From an uncultured Agathobaculum sp. (GTDB taxonomy: Bacteria > Bacillota > Clostridia > Oscillospirales > Butyricicoccaceae), in contig NZ_CALWJK010000010.1 in the NCBI RefSeq assembly GCF_944380975.1, positions 1 through 50,685 on the forward strand: a stretch of DNA of 50,685 bases. The letters run 5' to 3'. Below are positions 37,955 through 46,270 of this stretch, in pieces. Positions within the stretch are counted from its first letter, which is position 1. Every line of letters begins with the position of its first letter. Position numbers and translations under genes: made by a program. The notes below the pieces were generated by a model. The model did no database searches. It was not told where the DNA came from and worked only from the letters and a program-made list of their open reading frames with translations.

Positions 37955-38914
37955 GTGGAAAAAAAGGCGCGGATGGTGTTGGGCGCAACGGCAATCATAT
38001 TGTGCATATTGACCTTCTGGTCATGGCAGAAGCGTACACCTGCACCAACCGCCGTGCGGACAGCGGTAGCTACGGTGCAGGACATTTACAACAGCATTAC
38101 CGTTTCGGGAAAGATCGAGGCGGCTGACAGCACGGTTGTGGCACCGTCGGCCGATGCGGTGGTGACAACTGCTTATGCATCGGTTGGAGAAACGGTGGAG
38201 GAAGGAGATATCCTCTGTGTGATGCAGCCAGCCAGTCAGGCAAATCTGCAGTTGCAGGATAGAATACAGGCAGCGTGGAGTGCCGTTGTAAGCGGTGAAG
38301 CACAATCTGTGCAGGCAAAGGAGGATCTGGTGCTGCGCGCGCCGGTTTCCGGAACGGTTTTAGAGATACCGGAGACAGGGGAGAGTGTGTTTGCTAATGT
38401 ACCCTGCATCCGTATTTCCGATCTGGATTGCTTACAGGTACGCGCACAGTCCCCGGAAATCTATGCGGGAGATCTGAAAGAAGGCCAACGGGCAAATGTG
38501 ACGGTTTCCGCTTTGGAGGATACGGTGTTTGGCGCAGAGGTGAAAAGTCTGTCCCCCGTGGCGGCGCGGACAATCAGCCTAACGGGGGAAAGCAGCGAAG
38601 CAACGGTGGAGGCACTTTTGGACTTGACGGGGAATGTGGATGGACTGCGGCCGGGATATTCGGCCACCGTAAAAATTTTTACAGATTATCATCCAGATGC
38701 GATTGCTGTGCCGATGGAAGCAATTTGTCAGCGGGGGGAACAGGAATATGTGTTCTGTGTGGAGAATGGCAGAGCAGTGCAGCGGGCAGTAAAGACCGGA
38801 TATATGCTCGCATCCATGACGGAAATATGTGAAGGCGTGGAAGCGAATGCACAGGTGATTTTATCGCCGCCAGATTCGCTGTCAGACGGTGGCTTGGTCG
38901 AGGTGACAGCATGA
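37955..38914 (+). CDS. Membrane-fusion/adaptor protein (HlyD/MacA-like)
   Basis: A 319-residue adaptor with one N-terminal membrane helix (about residues 8-24), then beta-barrel and biotinyl-lipoyl-like segments: TVSGKIEAADSTVVAPSADA and VGETVEEGDILCVMQPAS near 50-95, and the mirrored half LVLRAPVSGTVLEIPETGES near 125-145. The long helical hairpin of MacA is nearly absent, so this is a compact adaptor. It overlaps the FtsX-type permease gene by 4 bases and should form one complex with it. The start is GTG at 37955 behind GGGAGG with a 10-base spacer; an ATG at 37970 is an alternative. Confidence 0.82.
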   Translation: MEKKARMVLGATAIILCILTFWSWQKRTPAPTAVRTAVATVQDIYNSITVSGKIEAADSTVVAPSADAVVTTAYASVGETVEEGDILCVMQPASQANLQLQDRIQAAWSAVVSGEAQSVQAKEDLVLRAPVSGTVLEIPETGESVFANVPCIRISDLDCLQVRAQSPEIYAGDLKEGQRANVTVSALEDTVFGAEVKSLSPVAARTISLTGESSEATVEALLDLTGNVDGLRPGYSATVKIFTDYHPDAIAVPMEAICQRGEQEYVFCVENGRAVQRAVKTGYMLASMTEICEGVEANAQVILSPPDSLSDGGLVEVTA

Positions 38915-40083
38915 GGGGCGCGGATTTGCTGCGACTGGCCGTCGGCAATCTGCGTGAAAACCCGCTGCGCACCATTTTGTGTGCACTGTCCGTCGCAGTT
39001 GGAACCGGTGCGCTGCTGCTGATTGCAGCAATCGGAATGTTGGGGCAGGAAAAGGTGAGCGAGGGGCTGAAAACGCTTGGCGTCAGCGGACTTACCGTAT
39101 ATCTGGAGGATCACGGAGCGGGCAATCCGCTCTCTGCCGAGTTGGCAGACCGCATGGAACAGGCAGTAGCAGAGATTGACAGCGTGATGCCGATCAAGGC
39201 GAAGTCGGGCACCGTCCGAGCAGGGCACACCAGCGAGGATGTACTCTTTTTGGGCGCAGATGAACGGCTGGGGGAAGTGATGCAGCTCGAATTGTTGGCA
39301 GGCTCTCTGCTCAGTGCACAGCAGGCGGAGTATGCCAAGCCGGTTGCGGTTGTTGGGGACGAATTGGCACAGGCTTTGTATGGGCGGGACAACATCGTCG
39401 GCCGCACAATTCGGGTGCGACTCGATGGACAGGATCAGTATTTTACCGTGTGCGGGGTCGTCAAAGCGCAGACAAGCGCGTTTGGGTCGCTTGCTTCGTC
39501 GTTTGCACCGCATTTGGTCTATATTCCGTATTCTTGTCTGGCAACAGCACAGGACAATGCAGATCAGGTTTTCGTGCAATGTGCGGCAGAAGCGGATTTG
39601 TCTGCCGTCAGCGATCAGATAGCACGATATCTCAACGGATATGGTCAGGTGGATGGTACGGTTCGGGTACAGAATATGTCCGGCATGGTGGATACAGTGA
39701 ATCGCTTGGCAAGTCTGGGCGTAGTGCTATTTGCAGCGGTCGGCGCAATTACACTTTGCGTTGCACTGATTGGTGTGCTGTGCAGTATGCTGGCAGCGGC
39801 ATACGAAAAAACAGGAGAAATTGGTATACTGCTCGCGCTCGGCGCGCAGACGCGGGATATTCGTCGGGTATTTTTGCTGCAATCTGCGCTGCTGTGTCTA
39901 TGGGGCGGCTTGTGTGGTATGGGTATCGTGCTGGCTATACTATACGGAACGATTTCTCTTTTACCGGATTGGCGCATGATAATAGGTCTGTTTGTTTTAT
40001 GCCTGTCTTGTGGTATCATTGCAGGACTGCTGCCGGCTGTGCGTGCGGCGCGGCTGGACCCGATTGAAGCGATGCGGAAATAA
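38911..40083 (+). CDS. ABC transporter permease, MacB/FtsX type
   Basis: A 390-residue permease: N-terminal membrane helix (about 22-45), a large extracytoplasmic MacB-like domain (about 46-265) and three C-terminal helices (about 268-295, 325-347 and 352-375) forming the FtsX domain. The coupling segment EKTGEIGILLALGAQTRDIR and the ending RAARLDPIEAMRK are family hallmarks. These proteins transmit ATP hydrolysis by a MacB/LolD-type ATPase to the outer domain, but no such ATPase gene is adjacent; it must be encoded elsewhere or have been lost. It is coupled to the adaptor gene by an ATGA overlap. Confidence 0.88.
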   Translation: MRGADLLRLAVGNLRENPLRTILCALSVAVGTGALLLIAAIGMLGQEKVSEGLKTLGVSGLTVYLEDHGAGNPLSAELADRMEQAVAEIDSVMPIKAKSGTVRAGHTSEDVLFLGADERLGEVMQLELLAGSLLSAQQAEYAKPVAVVGDELAQALYGRDNIVGRTIRVRLDGQDQYFTVCGVVKAQTSAFGSLASSFAPHLVYIPYSCLATAQDNADQVFVQCAAEADLSAVSDQIARYLNGYGQVDGTVRVQNMSGMVDTVNRLASLGVVLFAAVGAITLCVALIGVLCSMLAAAYEKTGEIGILLALGAQTRDIRRVFLLQSALLCLWGGLCGMGIVLAILYGTISLLPDWRMIIGLFVLCLSCGIIAGLLPAVRAARLDPIEAMRK

Positions 40084-40139
40084 CCCTTTTCTTTCTTTTT
40101 GCTGTGTGGTATGATAATCAAAGAAAAGAAAGAAAAGGG
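40084..40139 (+). repeat. 16-bp perfect inverted repeat before pyrB
   Basis: CCCTTTTCTTTCTTTT (40084-40099) and AAAAGAAAGAAAAGGG (40124-40139) are exact inverted copies separated by 24 bases. The right arm contains AAAAGGGG, the likely pyrB ribosome-binding site. A TATGATAAT (40110-40118) in the loop may be a -10 region. It could act as a terminator-like or SD-masking hairpin on read-through RNA. Confidence 0.75.
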
Positions 40140-40153
40140 GATGGATCATCCAA

Positions 40154-41215
40154 ATGCGCCATATCATTGATTTGTGCGATCTGACGGAGAAAGAATTTTC
40201 CGACTTATATAAGCTGACCACAAATATCATTGACCGCCCCGAGGGATATACAGATGCTTGTCGCGGTAAGGTGTTGGGCAGCCTGTTTTATGAACCCTCT
40301 ACCCGAACCAATCTGTCGTTTTCTACTGCGATGATGCGTCTGGGCGGCAGCGTGGTCGGCTTTTCCGATCCGGGTTCCTCGTCAACAACAAAAGGCGAGA
40401 CCCTGAAGGATACGATCAATATGGTCTCCAGCTATGCGGATATGATCGTCATGCGCAATCCGCGTGAGGGTGCGGCAAAAGCAGCGTCCATGTATTCTTC
40501 TGTGCCGGTTATCAACGCAGGTGACGGTGGCCATTTGCACCCGACACAGACACTAACGGATATGGTGACCATTCTGCGCATGCGCGGCTCGGCGGATGAT
40601 ATGAAGATCGGCTTGTGCGGCGATTTAAAATACGGCCGCACGGTACATTCCTTGCTGCACTTCCTCGAGCGATATCACAATGTGCAGATTTATCTGATTG
40701 CGCCGGACGTGCTGGGTCTGCCGGATTATATGGTTCAGTTCCTCAAAGAGCATGATATGCCGTTTTGCGAAGTCAAGAGCATTGATGAGGCACTGCCGGA
40801 GCTGGATGTGCTGTATATGACACGCATTCAGCGGGAACGGTTTGTGACTGCGGAGGAATATCAAAACCTCGAGGGGAATTATCAGCTCACGGCAGAAAAA
40901 CTCAAGCGTGCGAAAAAAGATATGCTGATCCTGCATCCGCTGCCGCGTGTGGATGAAATTGCGCAGGATGTGGACGATGACCCGCGTGCCGTTTACTTCC
41001 GTCAGGCGCGCTTCGGTATGTTTGGACGTATGGCGCTGCTGCTTACGCTTTCCAAGCTGCCGTTTATCCGCGCGGGACATCAGGATATCGGGGCGCATGG
41101 CGTTAAGTGCTCGAATCATAAATGCATTACCAAGACAGAATCTTATCTGCCGTTGGAAGGGAAAGTAGGCGAGCGTTGCCCGTATTGTGACGCACCGCTG
41201 GAAATGCTCCTTTAA
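40154..41215 (+). CDS. pyrB: Aspartate carbamoyltransferase with a PyrI-like zinc tail
   Basis: A 353-residue enzyme. The catalytic chain (about residues 1-308) has the carbamoyl-phosphate motif FYEPSTRTNLSF, the HPTQTLTDMVTI segment and ILHPLPRVDEI. It condenses carbamoyl phosphate with aspartate, the committed step of pyrimidine synthesis. After residue 315 it carries a tail of about 38 residues with C319, C324, C342 and C345 in the pattern CSNHKCITKTE...CPYCD, which resembles the zinc domain of the regulatory chain PyrI. The catalytic and zinc parts are thus in one chain, without the allosteric nucleotide-binding domain. The ATG at 40154 lies 13 bases after AAAGGGG. No other pyr genes are adjacent. 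Confidence 0.95.
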   Translation: MRHIIDLCDLTEKEFSDLYKLTTNIIDRPEGYTDACRGKVLGSLFYEPSTRTNLSFSTAMMRLGGSVVGFSDPGSSSTTKGETLKDTINMVSSYADMIVMRNPREGAAKAASMYSSVPVINAGDGGHLHPTQTLTDMVTILRMRGSADDMKIGLCGDLKYGRTVHSLLHFLERYHNVQIYLIAPDVLGLPDYMVQFLKEHDMPFCEVKSIDEALPELDVLYMTRIQRERFVTAEEYQNLEGNYQLTAEKLKRAKKDMLILHPLPRVDEIAQDVDDDPRAVYFRQARFGMFGRMALLLTLSKLPFIRAGHQDIGAHGVKCSNHKCITKTESYLPLEGKVGERCPYCDAPLEMLL

Positions 41216-41278
41216 TTGAATAACTCAACACACCGTTTGTTGTGTCGCTTGGTAAACGCAGCAAATTATATGAATGCG

Positions 41279-41314
41279 AAAGCCCGGTTCAGAATAAAAC
41301 TGAACCGGGCTTTT
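41279..41314 (+). terminator. Terminator of pyrB
   Basis: A perfect 14-bp stem (41279-41292 with 41300-41313) around a 7-base loop, ending in TTTT. Confidence 0.93.
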
Positions 41315-41353
41315 CTTGTGCGTGATGGGCATTACACAAATCTTTAATTATTC

Positions 41354-41382
41354 TCATATTTCACAAAAGGGGGACATATTGT
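41354..41382 (+). promoter_or_regulatory. Sigma-E-like sporulation promoter of sipL-spoIVA
   Basis: TCATATT (41354-41360), a 14-base spacer and CATATTGT (41375-41382) fit the Bacillus/Clostridium sigma-E pattern (KMATATT, about 14 bases, CATACAHT). No sigma-A promoter is visible. Mother-cell-specific expression is expected for both downstream genes. Confidence 0.75.
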
Positions 41383-41419
41383 TAGATAGGAGCGCAGTGA
41401 AAAGGAGGAGACAGTACGA

Positions 41420-42895
41420 ATGGAACTAAATCAAACAAGCATCCATTACTATGATAAGCGGCTCGCGCGAATATCGACCTGCAGTGAAACAGCGGATTCC
41501 ATTGTGCCGGATACCTTTCCGGATATCGGAAGGATTGTCTGCGCATATGGCACCGCGGCGGTACGCGACCAAACGCCTCAGAGTGGCCGGCTGCTGGCAT
41601 CCGGCATGGTGCAGGTCGTTGTATTGTATGAACCGGAAAAGGGAGAAGGGCTTCGCCGTTTGTCGGTTCCGGTCAGCTTTGCGCATATTGAAGAATGCGA
41701 TGGGATTGACGCAGAAACCGTCTGCATGGTACGGTGTCAGGTTGCGGCAGTGGATGTGGTGGCGGTCAACAGCCGCAAGCTGAATGTCAAAGTGCAGCTT
41801 TGCTTTTTTATTGAGGGATACTGCCAAACCCAGTGTGAAATCACGGAAGGAACCCAGGAAAAGCACGTAGAGCTACTCAGTGAGATGCAAACGGTCACGC
41901 TGACCGAACAGGTGCGTGCGTATCCGATTACCGTGCTGGATGATGTTTCCATGCAGGATGCGGAAGGGTTGTCGATTCTGCATGCCAATTGCACATTACG
42001 GTCGTCAGAATGCCGGGCGATGCGAGGAAAAATCGTACTGAAAGGGGAGGCTGAAATTCAGTGCCTCGCCATACAGGAGGATGACGCGGTTCGGGTGTTG
42101 TCCAATACAACGCCATTTACGCAAATTTTAGAAATGCCTGAAGTGGAAGAACAGGATGTTGTTTGCGCGCAGCTGGCTGTGCGTGAAATTGACAGCCGCA
42201 TCGAACCGGACGGCCTGCTTTCTTATACGGTATCTGTCACTGCATTGATCACAGTTCGACGCACGAGGACACTTTGCCGGATCAAGGACCTTTATTTGCC
42301 GGGACAGACGCTGCAAATGAGCGAAGAAAAAACGACGCTGCATTCCATGCCGCCCAGCGTTTCCTTTACCGCGGAAGCCTCGGAAACCCTACAAACCGCG
42401 CAGCATGCAGCGCATATCGTTTCGGCGGAAGCAATCTGCTGTAGCGCGAAGCACAGCGCGAAGGGAGATTTGCAGATCACTGCCGCAATACAGGTGCTTT
42501 ACTTAAGCGATGAACAGCAATTATATGCGGTGTCCCGGCTGGTGCCGCTGACCATGCCGTGCCTTGTGGCGGGGGAATTATCCGATATTTCGCTGGCTGT
42601 GCGGGCATTTGCGGCCGGAGAAACCGGGGTTATGTGTAATGTAACGGCAGCAGGCATGGCTACCGCAGAAGAACGGGTCGCATTCCGGCACATTACATCA
42701 CTTGAAGAAGGAGAGACGCAGAAGAAAACGGCGGATGCAACGCTATTACTGCGTTATATTCAAGAGGAACAGCAGCTCTGGGAGATTGCAAAGGATTGCG
42801 GAACGACCATGGAAGAAATCCGACGTGTGAATGACTTGCCGGCGGATGCCACCGGTGTTTCCCACATGGTATTGCTGATACCAATGCAGGTATGA
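41420..42895 (+). CDS. sipL: SPOCS-LysM protein, SipL-type spore morphogenesis factor
   Basis: A 491-residue protein with repeated SPOCS (DUF3794) domains, roughly residues 35-140, 180-290 and 330-430, and a C-terminal LysM domain (about 444-491: EEQQLWEIAKDCGTTMEEIR, VNDL, then MVLLIPM). SPOCS plus LysM is the architecture of SipL of Clostridioides difficile, which binds SpoIVA through LysM and anchors the coat to the forespore. The spoIVA gene follows with an ATGA-type junction, which strongly supports the assignment. There is no signal peptide; it acts in the mother-cell cytoplasm. The ATG at 41420 is preceded by GGAGGAG. Confidence 0.88.
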   Translation: MELNQTSIHYYDKRLARISTCSETADSIVPDTFPDIGRIVCAYGTAAVRDQTPQSGRLLASGMVQVVVLYEPEKGEGLRRLSVPVSFAHIEECDGIDAETVCMVRCQVAAVDVVAVNSRKLNVKVQLCFFIEGYCQTQCEITEGTQEKHVELLSEMQTVTLTEQVRAYPITVLDDVSMQDAEGLSILHANCTLRSSECRAMRGKIVLKGEAEIQCLAIQEDDAVRVLSNTTPFTQILEMPEVEEQDVVCAQLAVREIDSRIEPDGLLSYTVSVTALITVRRTRTLCRIKDLYLPGQTLQMSEEKTTLHSMPPSVSFTAEASETLQTAQHAAHIVSAEAICCSAKHSAKGDLQITAAIQVLYLSDEQQLYAVSRLVPLTMPCLVAGELSDISLAVRAFAAGETGVMCNVTAAGMATAEERVAFRHITSLEEGETQKKTADATLLLRYIQEEQQLWEIAKDCGTTMEEIRRVNDLPADATGVSHMVLLIPMQV

Positions 42896-42909
42896 AAGGC
42901 GGGGAAATT

Positions 42910-44385
42910 TTGGACCATCAAATTTACAATCAAATCAGCGCACGCACCGGCGGCGACATTTATATCGGTGTAGTCGGCCCGGTGCGCACGGGTAAATCTA
43001 CGCTGATTAAACGCTTCATGGAAACCATGGTGCTGCCCGGCATGGACAATGTGTATAAAAGGGAACGGGCGCGAGATGAATTGCCGCAATCCGGAGCGGG
43101 ACGCACCATCATGACCGCAGAACCGAAATTTGTACCGGAGGAAGCGGCAGAAATTGCCTTGCCGGATGGCGGTGTGTGCCGGATTCGACTGGTGGATTGT
43201 GTCGGTTATTTGGTCGATGGCGCGCTCGGCGGCATGGAGGATGACATGCCGCGCATGGTCTCCACTCCGTGGCGTGAAGAACCGATGACGCTTGCGGAGG
43301 CTGCGGAAACGGGCACCAACAAAGTGATTGGAGAGCATTCAACCATCGGACTTGTCGTGACGACTGACGGCAGCTTTAGTGAGATCCCACGGGAAAACTA
43401 TGTGCCGGCGGAACAGCGCGTGATTGAAGAATTGCGTGCGCTTGGCAAGCCGTTCCTTGTGCTGGTCAATTCAGCGGAACCGGAGGGGGAACACGCGAAA
43501 GCGGTTTGCGACATGCTGCAAAGCCAGTATCAGGTCGAACCGTTGGCGGTCAACTGCATGGAACTGGATGAAAATGATATTGCGGATATTATGCAGCGCG
43601 TTTTATATGAGTTCCCGGTGTGCGAAATTGCATTCACTCTGCCGCGGTATATTGGTGCGCTGCCGCCGCAGCACCCGGTTCGTCAAAGCATTTATCAATC
43701 CGTTCGCTCCGCTGCGCAGGGCGGCGAGAAAATGCGCGATATCCGACATATCTGCGACCGCATTGGTGAAAACGAATATGTCGGGCGTATCCACGTCGAT
43801 CAGATGGCGCTGGGCAGCGGCAAAGCCAGCATCAGTATCGAAATTCCGGAACAGGTCTTTTATGAGATCGTCGGACAGCAAACCAAGATTCACATTCAGG
43901 ATGCTGCGGATCTGATTTCTGTTCTAAGCGATTTTGCGGAGATCAAACGGAAATATGAGCGGCTGCGCGGCGCATTGGATCAGGTGTATCAGACCGGATA
44001 TGGCGTTGTGATGCCCTCAGTGGATGAGTTAACGCTGGAAGCACCGGAAATCGTCCGGCAGGGAGGCCGGTATGGCGTACGGCTGCGTGCGTCGGCCCCG
44101 TCGATTCACTTGATGCGCGCCAACATCAAAGCGGAAGTCAATCCCATTGTCGGAACGGAAAAACAATCGGAAGAACTGGTGCATTATCTGCTCAGCGAAT
44201 TTGAGGAACAGCCGGAGAAAATCTGGGACACCAATATTTTCGGAAAGTCACTCAATGAACTGGTGCGGGAAGAATTGTCGCATAAATTAAGCCGCATGCC
44301 GGATGATGCCCGAGGGAAAATCAGGGAAACACTGGAAAAAATCATCAACGAAAGTGCTGGCGGTTTGATCTGCATCATTCTGTGA
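42910..44385 (+). CDS. spoIVA: Stage IV sporulation protein A, spore coat ATPase
   Basis: A 491-residue homologue of SpoIVA over its whole length. Walker A is VGPVRTGKSTLIK near residue 25; further landmarks are TIMTAEPKFVPEEA, IRLVDCVGYLVDGA, EHSTIGLVVTTDG, the middle-domain VMPSVDELTLEAPEIVRQGG and the C-terminal INESAGGLICIIL, close to the Bacillus C-terminus. SpoIVA hydrolyses ATP to polymerise into the basement layer of the spore coat around the forespore. I prefer the TTG at 42910, 5 bases after GGCGGGG (42898-42904), giving MDHQIYNQISARTGGD as in relatives; an ATG at 42892 overlapping the sipL stop has no Shine-Dalgarno sequence. It forms one operon with sipL. Confidence 0.95.
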   Translation: MDHQIYNQISARTGGDIYIGVVGPVRTGKSTLIKRFMETMVLPGMDNVYKRERARDELPQSGAGRTIMTAEPKFVPEEAAEIALPDGGVCRIRLVDCVGYLVDGALGGMEDDMPRMVSTPWREEPMTLAEAAETGTNKVIGEHSTIGLVVTTDGSFSEIPRENYVPAEQRVIEELRALGKPFLVLVNSAEPEGEHAKAVCDMLQSQYQVEPLAVNCMELDENDIADIMQRVLYEFPVCEIAFTLPRYIGALPPQHPVRQSIYQSVRSAAQGGEKMRDIRHICDRIGENEYVGRIHVDQMALGSGKASISIEIPEQVFYEIVGQQTKIHIQDAADLISVLSDFAEIKRKYERLRGALDQVYQTGYGVVMPSVDELTLEAPEIVRQGGRYGVRLRASAPSIHLMRANIKAEVNPIVGTEKQSEELVHYLLSEFEEQPEKIWDTNIFGKSLNELVREELSHKLSRMPDDARGKIRETLEKIINESAGGLICIIL

Positions 44386-44393
44386 GCGTTCGG

Positions 44394-44421
44394 GCGGGTA
44401 TCCATTGGATACCCGCTTTTT
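44394..44421 (+). terminator. Terminator of sipL-spoIVA
   Basis: A perfect 10-bp stem (GCGGGTATCC, 44394-44403, with 44407-44416) and a three-base loop, followed by TTTTT. Confidence 0.93.
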
Positions 44422-44504
44422 GTCATATCTTGGTTTGCCAAATGTCGAGAACACATGAAATTTGGATATCAGTGGCCTGTTTCACAACAAATTTCTAAAT
44501 TGTC

Positions 44505-44534
44505 TTGAAAATGGTGATATAGTTAGGGTATAAT
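44505..44534 (+). promoter_or_regulatory. Promoter of mreB
   Basis: TTGAAA (44505-44510), an 18-base spacer and TATAAT (44529-44534). Confidence 0.7.
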
Positions 44535-44574
44535 AAGATTACTGTAATTTGGTGGTAACAGAGCAAAAGGATGA

Positions 44575-45648
44575 ATGTTGATTATGGCTTCTTTTTTGGA
44601 GACAATAGCGAAGAAGTTTTCGCTTTTTTCAAGCGATATCGGTATCGACTTGGGTACGGCGACCGTGCTGGTTTATGTCAAGGGCAAGGGCGTTGTGCTC
44701 AATGAACCCTCTGTTGTGGCGGTGGACAAGGTTTCGGGTAAGATCTTGTCCGTTGGTGCAGAGGCGCAGAAGATGCTGGGCCGTACACCGGGCAATATTA
44801 TTGCCATCCGTCCGCTGCGTGAAGGCGTCATTTCTGACTATGAGATGACCGAGCGGATGATTAAAGAATTTATCCGCAAGGTACAGGGCTTCCGGCTGTT
44901 TAAGCCGAACGTGGTGATTTGCGTCCCGTCGATCATTACGGAAGTAGAGGAGCGTGCGGTCATTGATGCTGGTACGCAGGCGGGCGCTAAACGTGTGTTT
45001 CTGATTGAGGAACCGGTCGCAGCGGCAATCGGTGCCGGTATTGATATTGCAAAGCCGAACGGCAATATGGTGGTGGATATCGGCGGCGGCACGACCGACG
45101 TTGCGGTTATTTCGCTGGGCGGTATTGTAGAATCCACTTCTATCAAAATTGCAGGCGATAAGTTTGATGAGGCAATTGTCAAATATGTGCGCCGCAAGCA
45201 CAATGCTCTGATTGGTGAGCGCACGGCCGAGCAGATCAAGAAAACGATTGGATGCGTCTATCCGCGCACAGAAGAAGTGTCCATGGAGGTCAAGGGCCGT
45301 TGTCTGATGACTGGTCTGCCGCGTACCTTTACGGTCAACTCGACCGAGATTCTAGATGCGTTGGAAGAAGTGTCCACGGCAATTATTGAGGCCATCCATT
45401 GGGTCATCGAACGCACCCCGCCGGAGCTGACGGGCGATATTTCTACCAATGGTATCGTGATGACCGGAGGCGGCTCGCTGATTTGGGGCTTTGATAAGCT
45501 AGTGGCATCCAAAACCGGTATTCCGACCCACGTTGCAGACGAGGCGATTTCTTGCGTAGCATATGGAACAGGTAACTGCTTGGAAAACCTTTCCGGTATG
45601 CAGGATGGCACGATGAATCTGTCTCGTCAGCGTCAGATGATGCAATAA
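44575..45648 (+). CDS. mreB: MreB/Mbl-family bacterial actin
   Basis: A cytoskeletal actin homologue of about 355 residues that guides lateral cell-wall synthesis at the membrane. The phosphate-1 motif is DIGIDLGTATVLVYVKGKG, the phosphate-2 motif VVDIGGGTTDVAVISLGG, and the adenosine motif GIVMTGGGSLIWGFD. No mreC, mreD or minCD follow, so this solitary copy is more like Mbl or MreBH in context. Start choice is uncertain among ATG 44575, TTG 44578 and ATG 44584, because AAAAGGA (44565-44571) sits close; the protein is unaffected beyond three residues. It is monocistronic, with its own promoter and terminator. Confidence 0.95.
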   Translation: MLIMASFLETIAKKFSLFSSDIGIDLGTATVLVYVKGKGVVLNEPSVVAVDKVSGKILSVGAEAQKMLGRTPGNIIAIRPLREGVISDYEMTERMIKEFIRKVQGFRLFKPNVVICVPSIITEVEERAVIDAGTQAGAKRVFLIEEPVAAAIGAGIDIAKPNGNMVVDIGGGTTDVAVISLGGIVESTSIKIAGDKFDEAIVKYVRRKHNALIGERTAEQIKKTIGCVYPRTEEVSMEVKGRCLMTGLPRTFTVNSTEILDALEEVSTAIIEAIHWVIERTPPELTGDISTNGIVMTGGGSLIWGFDKLVASKTGIPTHVADEAISCVAYGTGNCLENLSGMQDGTMNLSRQRQMMQ

Positions 45649-45670
45649 TCCGAGAACTGTATGCGCCTGG

Positions 45671-45698
45671 AACACCCGCCGCTCAGACGGGTGTTTTT
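45671..45698 (+). terminator. Terminator of mreB
   Basis: An 8-bp stem (AACACCCG, 45671-45678, with 45688-45695) and a 9-base loop, overlapping TTTTT (45694-45698). Confidence 0.85.
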
Positions 45699-45736
45699 GA
45701 TGCAAGATAGAGGTTGATAATGTATCAGGGGTATCT

Positions 45737-46258
45737 ATGACCGAGCAGGAAAAATATATGAAGGCCGCGCTTCGGCTGGCGCATAAAGCCGCAGAAGAAG
45801 GGGAAGTCCCTGTCGGGGCTGTTGTGGTTTGCGACGGCAAAATCGTTGGACGTGGGCGGAATCGTCGGGAAACGAAGAAGAACGCGCTGCATCATGCGGA
45901 AATTGAGGCAATTAACAAAGCATGCAAAAAACTAGGGGGCTGGCGGTTGCATCGGTGTGACCTCTATGTGACGCTGGAGCCTTGCCCGATGTGTGCAGGG
46001 GCGATCATCAATGCCAGAATCAAAACCGTGTATTATGGTGCGACCGATCCAAAAGCCGGCTCGTGCGGATCGCTCATCAATTTATTTGAATTGCCCTATA
46101 ATCATCAGCCTGCCATGGTATCAGGGGTATTGGGGGAACAATGTGCGGAGGTTTTGAAATCCTTTTTCCGGACATTGCGTGAAAAAAGAAAAATGCTCCG
46201 CATGCAACAGAAATCAGACGCCGTGAAGGCGTTTGACCATAGAATCCAAGAGAAATAA
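45737..46258 (+). CDS. tadA: tRNA-specific adenosine deaminase TadA
   Basis: A 173-residue deaminase that converts A34 to inosine in tRNA-Arg(ACG) so it can read CGN codons. The catalytic zinc site is complete: H53-A-E55 (LHHAEIEAIN) and PCPMC with C83 and C86. EEGEVPVGAVVV near the N-terminus and the tail ending in FFRTLREKRK are typical. The ATG at 45737 sits 5 bases after AGGGG. It lies 12 bases upstream of the transporter gene and both may be co-transcribed. Confidence 0.95.
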   Translation: MTEQEKYMKAALRLAHKAAEEGEVPVGAVVVCDGKIVGRGRNRRETKKNALHHAEIEAINKACKKLGGWRLHRCDLYVTLEPCPMCAGAIINARIKTVYYGATDPKAGSCGSLINLFELPYNHQPAMVSGVLGEQCAEVLKSFFRTLREKRKMLRMQQKSDAVKAFDHRIQEK

Positions 46259-46270
46259 GGGGTTAAAACA

